DNA of 64,000 nt from Sphingomonas sp. S2-65 (GTDB taxonomy: Bacteria > Pseudomonadota > Alphaproteobacteria > Sphingomonadales > Sphingomonadaceae). The notes beneath the pieces were generated by a model that saw nothing but the letters and a program-made list of their open reading frames with translations, was not told where the DNA came from and searched no databases. A program made the position numbers and the translations under genes. Shown in pieces: positions 37,494-47,100 of the stretch. Position 1 is the stretch's first letter, and the number at the start of each line of letters is the position of its first letter. The stretch lies in NCBI RefSeq assembly GCF_021513175.1, contig NZ_CP090953.1:2538501-2602500 (forward strand), in the 5' to 3' direction.

Positions 37494-38185
37494 ACTCTGG
37501 GTTGTCACGTCGCGCCGCCATGATGGCAGCACTGGGAGCAGGCGGGTTGCTGGCGACTGGATGTGAGTTGGTGGGTCTGCAGTGGCGCTACCGCTACCGT
37601 CTCACGGTCTCACTCGTGAGAGGAGCAGACACCCGATCAGGATCAGGCGTAATCGAAATCGTGCGGTCGAAGGGCTACACTGGAATTGGCGCAAACATAA
37701 ACGGAGAGGCGATAGTTGTCGATCTTCCCGGAGAGAAGCCATTATTCACGCTGCTTAGTAGCGAAATATGGGGGACTGCTTGGCCAAGCATCATGCCACA
37801 TTATGCATTATCTAAACAACTTGGCACAGTAGACATGGTCAATGCTAAGGTTTTGGATGAACTCGTAAGAATGATAGGCGCGGAGGTTGTCTTGGACGCC
37901 AAGATCTACCCTCATTTCGCGATGTTTAGAGATCTGCAAGAACCTTCGACCGTGCAGCAGGTGAATAGTGGTGATCCTGAAGACGGCACACAGGGATACT
38001 CCATAGACAAAATTGCACTTAAGATAGTCGATGCCGACATAACTCAAAATATATACAATGTAATACCGTGGTTGAAGGAGCAACGCGGGGCTTTAACAAA
38101 GCCAGACCTTAAAACTCCTTTATCGAACCGACCGTTCTCAGCGTGGATAAACGAGGCTTCCTTCATTCAAGGATCAATCAAATGA
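37490..38185 (+). CDS. AT-rich lipoprotein coupled to the RTX lipase, function unknown
   Basis: A 231-residue protein beginning with a twin-arginine-like SRRAAMMAALGAGGLLATGC signal, with a lipobox cysteine at about residue 25, so it is anchored in a membrane. After it comes WRYRYRLTVSLVRG, then AVVVDLPGEKPLF-like and PHYALSKQLGTVD segments. I recall unnamed proteobacterial lipoproteins with a YRYRLTV start but no function. Two hand-counted lines (37801-37860 and 38041-38100) are about 37-38% G+C, against roughly 65-70% in the neighbours, with ATA, AGA and TTA codons, so it was probably acquired. Starts at GTG overlapping the adaptor; the ATGA at its end starts the RTX gene. Confidence 0.85.
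   Translation: MNSGLSRRAAMMAALGAGGLLATGCELVGLQWRYRYRLTVSLVRGADTRSGSGVIEIVRSKGYTGIGANINGEAIVVDLPGEKPLFTLLSSEIWGTAWPSIMPHYALSKQLGTVDMVNAKVLDELVRMIGAEVVLDAKIYPHFAMFRDLQEPSTVQQVNSGDPEDGTQGYSIDKIALKIVDADITQNIYNVIPWLKEQRGALTKPDLKTPLSNRPFSAWINEASFIQGSIK
37680..38180. other. AT-rich segment of atypical composition
   Basis: The G+C content drops sharply over most of the lipoprotein gene, to about 37-48% by hand count in three 60-base lines, then rises gradually through the lipase-like domain (about 52% at 38281-38340) to the level of the RTX repeats. It suggests horizontal acquisition or cassette exchange. No insertion sequence ends or direct repeats were found at the borders. Confidence 0.75.
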
Positions 38186-41100
38186 ACAGAGACGTCCTGA
38201 TGTCGCTCCTCGCTCTCGACTCCTATAATGGGAGCGATCCTGACGCTGGGATCGTAATGTCGGACGTTGGTAGCCTCGGGACCGCCACCATAATAGGCGA
38301 CAGTCAGGACCTATTGGCAGATACAGAAGGGAGTGGCTTTTATGCGAAAGCATACATGCTCTCCGATGGATCCCAAGTGATAAGCTACAGGGGGACGAAC
38401 ACCAATAGCTTTCAATCCATCTTCGCGGATGTCTTAAACGGATGGACCGTGGGAGCTGGTTCTCCCATCGAGGTGCAGGGCAAGCTAGCCGTAGACTTTT
38501 TCAATGCGATCTATCCTTCGGGTGATCCACGCGCGGCTAACGTCGCGATCACCGGTCATTCGCTCGGCGGTGGTCTCGCCGGACTGGTGGCAGGCCTTTA
38601 CGGGCTGGAAGGCGTGCTGTTCGACCATATGCCGTTCGAGACGGCTGCCGTTGCAACTTATGGGATTGCGGAACTGGAGGCGGCCGGGAGTCCAGGAAGC
38701 ATCCGTTCTCAAGTATACCGTGACCTCGAGCCTTGGCTTCCGAGTTCCGCAAAACTTCGTGCTTTCGCCACGGAGGGCGAGGCTCTTTATTCGCTGAGAG
38801 CACTTCTCGCGACGCAGGTCCCATCCATGATGTCGACCTATGGCGCTGACTTCCCCGGATTGGTCGCGGCTATCGATCGTCATAGCCAAGCATTGCTGAC
38901 GACGTTGCTGTTTGGGCAGAAGGAGTGGACCGGATCAGCTGACTGGCAATCGGCCGCGCAGTTCTTTCTACCTTCCCTGTTCAGTGAACGCATCGGGAAT
39001 GCCACTGGCTTTTCCGCGCTACCCGGCGCGTCCTCCGCAGCTACCAAATTGCAGACCACCATTGCCTATTCCGCAATAGATGAAGGCGAGCGACCATTTG
39101 GGGATGCCGCCATAAGGGCGATGTTCGATGATGGCTCCGATCTAGGCAAGGCCTTGAAACTCGGAGATGTCTCGACATCGCTCTCTCGATCGGCTCAGTC
39201 GATTGCAGACATCCTGGTTCAATATGCAGGCAAGCTCTCCCTAGGTAAGGTCCTTATCGGCCAGGATGCCACGGCCACCAAGGGCGTCGTGACCAACAAC
39301 GACGACGTTCTCACCGTCGACTTTTCAGATGCGCTGTGGAGCAAGGGAGCTGCTCACACATCCATAGTTGGCCGAGAGACACTGATCGCGAGGGCCTTGT
39401 CCGAGCTGCGGCTCGATCTGAGCCAGATCGTCTCGGGCGGCGCCGCCCAGATCCGATCGGACCTGACGTCGGGATTGCGCTGGTATGCGGACCGGCAGGG
39501 CCTGTCCGGGCAACCAGTTGATCAGTTGATCGACCGTGTGGCTTTCCAGCTAACCAATACTTCGTTCGTGGGCACGATCCCCGGGCGGGCCGCTGGCGCT
39601 CCCAGTGATCGCTTGACGCTCTTCGTAGCCGGAGGAGGTGCAGATCAAGTCACGGGCTCGAGCTCCGATGATTTCATCTACGGCGGGGGTGGCAAGGACA
39701 AGCTGATCGGGGGTGCGGGCGATGACATCCTCGCCGGCGGAGACGGTGATGACGTGTTCGAGGGTGGTCCCGGGGCCGACTTTTATGCGGGAGGGGCGGG
39801 AACCGACACTTTGGATCTGGGCTTGCAAGCAGGATCGGGCGGGGTGCAACTCACGCTGACTCCGATCGCCCCTACCAACGATCAGGACCGCGCGACCTTT
39901 GAACTGACCACGGGCGGCGAGGTCGACCGCGCCGTCAGCATCGAGCGCATCGAACTCACCGAGGAATCCGACCGACTCACGTTGAAAGGTGACCTGGACG
40001 ATTTCGATGGAGCGGGACCCATAGTCGAGATGGGCGGCGCCGCCGTCGCGTTCCATCAAGACGAAGTGGATGCCTCCGATTTGACCACGGGCATCTATTT
40101 CAACCTTGGCACAGGGAATGCTGTCGGGTTGGACCAGACCAAGGATCGCGGCTTGCTGGGCTGGGTCGGAGCGCTCGCAGGCGTGGCATTCGAGTCGACC
40201 GACATCCAGATAAAAGGGGCCAACTCGGCGATCGGCACGGATTACTCCGATGCTTTGATCGCGAATGGAGGAAGGCGGGAGGACGGCGAAGGGTATTCCG
40301 CACTCTACGGAGGAGGCGGCAACGACTTGCTCGTTGGCGGCGGATGGGAGTCGCACCTCTACGGCGGCACGGGCTCGGATCGGTTCGAAATTCGGTCCAA
40401 CACCCATGTTGAGGATGGCGAGAGCCAAGACGTGGCAAGCTATGGCGGCATCTCGCTTTATGGGGGCGTGAAGCAGTGGTGGATGGAAGGGGGCACGGCA
40501 TATTGGTCGCCTTTCTCGACCCTGCTGGCGGCGTTCCCTGTCGTCGGGAGTTCGCTGCTGACGACCGCGGCGTTCTTCATCGACGTCGCGACCATGAAAT
40601 TCGCCCGCTACAAGCTGGACGCTGGCGGCAATCTGCTGATCGACCTCTGGGGGCAGACGGCGCCGGGTGTGGTGCATGACTACCACATGGATCTCGACAG
40701 CGGCGTCGGAACGGCGGGGATCACGGTCTTCGAAGCCGGGGTAGGGGATGGCTCGGGCGCGTCCCTGGGCCGCATCGAGAAGTTCGTGAATCTGGCCTTG
40801 AAGGCCGGTTTCGGGGTGGGACTTGGCGGCTTCGATCCGCTGGTGCTGGATCTCGACGGTGACGGATTTGAGCTTACCACCGAGGCGAATAGCCACGCCT
40901 ATTTCGAGTTTGATGCGGATGGCTTTGGCGAGCGGACCGGATGGGTGCGCAGCGACGATGGCCTGCTCGCCCTCGATGCCGACGGCAACGGCAAGATCGA
41001 CAACGTCACCGAGCTGTTCGGCAACCGAACCCTGTCGGGTTTCACTGCACTCGCGGCGTTCGACGCGAATGCGGATGGCAGGATCGACGGATCGGATTCT

Positions 41101-44100
41101 GTCTACGCCAGCCTGCGCGTGTGGCAGGACCTGGACCAGGATGGCGTCTCGGACACCGGCGAGCTCAAGTCGCTGGCCGAACTCGGAATCGTTTCCATTT
41201 CGCTTGCGAGCGCAGCACCCGGGTCTCCAACGGCGGTCGGCGGAAACGCAATCGCTCGCACCGGAAGCTTCACGCGGGCGGACGGTACGACGCGAGGCGT
41301 TGCCGACGTCGCGTTCCAGATCAACGAGACCGCCAGCCGCTGGCTCGGGGATGGCGCGGTCAGCGCCGCCGCCGCGGCACTTCCGCAGCTCAAGGGTTTC
41401 GGAGAGCTGAAGGATTTGAGAGTCGCGATGACGGGCGATCCGGCCCTCCGCGGGCTCGTCGGGAACTTCGTTGCACTCACCACCAATGACCTGAGCACCC
41501 TGAAGGCGAATGCGGAAGCCATCCTCTACGCGTGGAGCGGGGTGGGGAGCGTTGCGGCAGACGCGATCGGCACGAACGGGTTCGACGCTCGCAAGCTCGC
41601 CTTCCTGGAGAAATACAGCGGCTACGCACTGATGCCGCGCGATGGCGCGGGCACCGTGCAGACCGACAATCTCGAGGAAATTGAGGCGCTCTGGTCGGAT
41701 CAGGTCACGCGGCTGACGCTGCGGCTCATCGTGCAGGGCCCGATGGCCGACGCGTTCGCCGGCATTCGCTATCGCGAGGATCTCGACCTGCTCGTGGCAG
41801 AAACTCCGAGCGCGCTCGCAGACCTGTATGCAGGTTTGCTGGCCGATCTCCCTGCTGATCCGCAGCAGGCGCTTCAGCAATGGGAGGGCTGGGCTCCTCT
41901 GCTCGGGGCGATGGCGGACGGCATGCGCCGGACCGATGCCAACCTGGTCCGATCGGACTTCATCGCCGTTCAGCTCCTTCGGGCGATGGACGGTGTTGCG
42001 CAGCCTCTGGATTTTGCGGCCCTGTCAGGAGCACTGGGCATCGGAGACCTGAGGATCGGGAGTGCAGCCAACGACACCCTTTCCCGCGGCAATGCTGCTG
42101 AGGCAGCGATCTATGTCTCAGGTGGCGGCACGGACAGCATCACTGGAGGTGGCGGACAGGACGTCTACCTGTTCGGCAGAGACGTAGGCCACGTCACGAT
42201 CAACGACGAGGAGGCGAAGCCGGCGGGCGATCGCATCCGCTTCGCCTTCCTCAACCCTGGCGACGTGACGCTTGCCCGCGACGGCAACGACCTGCTGGTC
42301 ACCGTAGACGCGACAGGCGAGACCATCCGCGTGACGGGCCAGTTCGCACCAGTCGTGCCCTTGTCGTCGGACGTGCTTCTGAGCACCAACAAGGGCGTCG
42401 AGGAGATCCAGTTCGCCGACGGCACGGTCTTCGAGACGCCCGAAATCATGAGCGCCGTGGGAACGGGCACCGACGGCGACGACCACATGATCGGCACGAT
42501 GCATTCCGACGTCCTCCTCGGAGGTCTCGGGGACGACCGTCTTGAAGGGGGGGACGACGCCGATCTCTACGTGGTGAATGGCGGGGAAGGTCACGACGTG
42601 ATCTCCGACATCCAGTCGACTGTCCTGCTTCGCGCGGCCGACGTCCTGGTCTTCGGCGACAACGTCGCTCCGGGCGATCTCCTATTCTCCCGCTCCGGCG
42701 CGCAGGGTGACGACCTCCTGGTCACGATCGGCACGAACGGACAGACGGTGCTGATCGAAGGGCAGTTCAATTATTCCGTCCTTGGATATAACGACAAGTT
42801 CGCGCTCAACAGCCGGATCGAGGCCTTTGCATTCCGCGAATATGGCGAGGCATGGTCGAACAAGGACCTTCAGCAGCTCCTCATCGGCCAGGCCACCACG
42901 GCGGGAGCAGACCAGACGCTAGGGTTTGGCGACGACGACGTGTTCGGCGCGAGCGCCGGGGACGACCTTCTGGTCGGAATGGACGGAGCCGACACCTATG
43001 TGTGGAGTGCTGGCGCCGGAAACGACAGGATCGACGAGCGGGCGCGCTACATCGACGTGAGCGTCGGCCTGGGCGGTATAAGCCTCACCGTCCGGGCCGA
43101 CACGCTGCAATTCGATGCCAGCATCGACCCTGCTACGCTTGTCTTCGCCCGTTCCTACGACAGCACCGATCTGACGGTCACCAATTCGGCAACCGGCGAG
43201 ACGATCACGGTGGTCGGCCAGTTCGACAGCTTCCAGACAGGCGTGCTTGGGGCGCAATGGTTCGACCGCGTCGAGTGGTTCGAGTTTGCGAACGGCATCC
43301 GTCTCTCCTGGAAGGACGTGACGGCCGTGGTGACCACCGGCGGCGACGGAAACGACCGGCTGCGGGGAGACATCCTCGAAGATCGGCTCGTCGGCGGACG
43401 CGGCGATGATCTGCTCTCGGGCGGTGCCGGGGGCGACACCTACGTCTTCAATGCCGGGGACGGCAGGGACACGATCCGCGACGACAACCAGACCTTCATC
43501 GGCGATGGCTTTCTGCAGGTCGACAGCACGGTGGACAAACTCGTGCTGGGCACCGGGATCGCCCCGGCGGACATCACCTTCGAGCGCGATGGCACGACCG
43601 TCACGCTGGTGATCGGCAGCTCCGGCGATCGGGTGATCCTTGCGGGCCAGGATGACTACGTCCAGACCGGCGTGTTCGGGGCGATACCGACCAGCCGGGT
43701 GGAAGAGGTGCGGTTCGGCGATGGCACCATATGGACGTGGGAGGATCTGAACCGCCGGGTTATCGCAAGCTTCACCACTAGCGGCGACGACGTCACGCAG
43801 GGCTTCACCCTCGCAGACCGCTTCGAAGCAAGCGCAGGTAACGACGTGCTCATCGGCGGCGAAAGCGGCGACACGTATGCGTTCGGGGTGGGGTCGGGCC
43901 ATGACACGATACGCGAAAGCGTGTCCAACGTGCTCTATGGGGACGAGGATATAGTCGCCTTCGGGGCGACCGTGTTGCCAGAGGACGTGCTGCTGTCGCG
44001 CGCTGGCGATAGCCTGATCCTCACGCTTGCCGGTAGCGGCGACACGCTCACCATAGAGGGACAGTTCAGCTATTCGGCTTGGTTCACTTGGAACGATGTC

Positions 44101-47100
44101 GAGCTGTTCCGCTTCGCAAATGGGACCGAGTGGACGAAGAACGACGTTCAGGTCCGCTTGCTCACCGCCACGTCAGGAAACGACCATCTGGTCGGCTTCG
44201 ACAGCGACGACATCCTAGATGGCGGTGCCGGCGATGATATCCTCGAGGGCGGCAACGGCAGCGATACCTATCGGTTCGGGAGAGGTTCGGGGCGGGATGT
44301 GATCGTCGAGGGTGTGTCCAACACCAATGTGGGCGAAGGCGATACCATCGTGTTCGGTCCTGGCGTGCTGCCGGAAGATCTCGCTTTCGCACGCGATGGC
44401 GACGATCTGGTCATTACGATCGCCAACTCCAGTGACACCTTGAGAATCGCGGGTCAGTTCAGCTTCGCCGAATGGTTCGCATGGCAGGATGTGGAATCGT
44501 TCGTCTTCGAGAACGGCACCACGCTCACCAACGTCCAGATCGCCGCGGCGATGCTTGGAGGCACGTCCGGAAACGATCACCTCGTCGGCACCTTCCGGTC
44601 CGACGTCCTGGACGGAGGCGCCGGTGACGACATTCTCGAAGGCGGTGACGGTGCCGACATCTACGTGTTCGGTCGCGGCTACGGCCATGACGAGATTCGC
44701 GAGTCCTTGACGACCGCGAACCTGTCCGAAGACGACGAACTCCGCTTCGGGCCCGGGATCACGCTGGCTGACCTGGGTTTCACCCGCTCGGGCAACGATC
44801 TCCTGATCACGGTGCTCGGCACGGAGGACACCCTCAAGATAAGCGGCCAGTTCAACTACGGCAGCTGGTTCACCTGGCAGGACGTCGATCGTTTCCTTTT
44901 CGCGGACGGCACCACGCTGGTGCGACAGGAGATCCAGCAGGTGGTCCTGGAGGGCCTTCGGACCGCCGGTGACGACCACATCCTCGGGTTCATGACCGGC
45001 GACACGATAGACGGTGGGGCCGGCAACGACGTGCTGGAAGGCGGCGACGGAGGCGACACGTACGTGTTCGGCCGCGGCTATGGCCATGATGAGATCCGCG
45101 AGACGCTGACGGACGGCAATCTCTCAGAGGATGATACCCTGAGGTTCACTCCGGACGTGAGCTGGAGCGATCTGCAGTTCAGCCGGAGTGGCGACGCACT
45201 TACCATCACGATTGCAGGAACCAGCGATAGCGTAACCGTCGGCGGTGAATGGACGACGATCACGGACACGAGCGGTGCAACGTGGTGGGATGTCGAGAAC
45301 TTCGTCTTCGCCGATGGCACGACCAAGACCAAGCTGGACATCCAGGCAGAACTGCTCCGTTCCACCGACGGGAACGACCGCCTGATCGGCTTCCACACGA
45401 ACGACCTTCTCGACGGTGGATTGGGCAACGACGTGCTGGAGGGCGGCCGCGGCGCCGACACCTACATCCATGAAATCGGCGACGGAAACGATGTCATCTC
45501 CGATTATGTGAATTACTGGGGAAGCGGCGACGACCGCCTCGTCTTCGGCGCGGGCATCGCGGTTGCGGACGTGACCGTGCGGCGCTCCACGACCAACGCC
45601 AATGACATGGTGCTGGGCGTCAAAGGGGGTTCAAGCAGCGTCACGCTTACGAACCAGATCACCGGTGGCCGCGAATGGACGCTCGACTTCGTCGAGTTCG
45701 CCGATGGGACCGTATGGAGCGCGGCGGATCTCGCCAACCTGATGACGAGCGGCGCAGCGACGGCCGGAGACGACGTGATCGACGGGACCTCGCTGGCCGA
45801 TCAGATGTTCGGCGGAGCCGGGAACGACACGCTGCGCGGCCAAGGCGGCAACGATACCCTCGACGGCGGCATCGGCAACGATCGCCTTGAGGGCGGCGAG
45901 GGCGACGACGTCTACAACTACGGCACCGGAGGCGGTAGCGACTTCATCAGCGACTATGCGAACTATTGGGGCAGCTACAACGTCGTCCAGCTTGGAACCG
46001 GGATCGGAGTGAGCGACCTGGGCTTCTCGCGCTCCGCGAACGACGGCAACGACATCGTCCTCTCCTTTAGCGACGGCGGTTCCATCACCTTGGACAATCA
46101 GCTCTATGGCGGCAGGGAATGGGGTGTCGACCTGCTCCGGTTCGCCGATGGGACGCAGTGGGACGCAGCTGCAATCAACAGCCGGTTCTTCGCTTCGCTG
46201 ACGACCGCGGGCGACGACATCATCGACGGCGGCGGCCAGTCGGACCCCCTGAACGGCGGAGCGGGCAACGACATCCTGCGCGGCAATGACGGCAACGACG
46301 TTCTCGACGGCGGCTCGGGAGACGATCGGCTCGAGGGCGGCGCGGGGGACGACACGTTCCTCTACGCCGTTGATGGAAGCAACGACTTCCTCAGCGACTA
46401 CACCAACTATTATGGCAGCTGGAACACGGTGCAGATCGGCGCGGGGATCGCGGCCGGCGACGTGGTCTTTTCGCGCTCGGCCCTTGATGGCAACGACATC
46501 GTCCTTTCCTTCGCAAGCGGCGGGTCGATCACGCTCGACAATCAGCTCTACGGCGGCAGGGAGTGGGGCATCGATCTCATCCACTTCGCCGATGGGACGG
46601 AGTGGGACGCGGCTGCGATCAACACCCGGTTCTTTGCTTCACTGACGACCGCGGGCGACGACATCATCGACGGCGGCGGGCAGTCCGATCCCCTGAACGG
46701 CGGAGCGGGTAACGACATCCTGCGCGGCAATGACGGCAACGACGTTCTCGACGGCGGCTCGGGAGACGATCGGCTCGAGGGTGGCGCCGGGGACGACACG
46801 TTCCTCTACGCCGTTGATGGAAGCAACGACTTCCTCAGCGACTATACCAACTATTATGGCAGCTGGAACACGGTGCAGATCGGCGCGGGGATCGCAGCCG
46901 GCGACGTGGTCTTTTCGCGCTCGGCCCTCGATGGCAGCGATATCGTCCTTTCCCTCGCGGGTGGCGGGTCGATCACGCTCGACAACCAGCTCTACGGCGG
47001 CAGGGAATGGGGCATCGATCTCATCCACTTCGCCGATGGAACGGAGTGGGACGGCACTACGATCAACACCATGTTCTTTGCGAGCCAGGCGACCTCCGGC

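Noticed and set aside
39550..41880. Minus-strand 776-residue open frame
   Set aside because: Antisense to the RTX gene. The repeated Asp/Gly codons of RTX repeats give long antisense frames; no family features.
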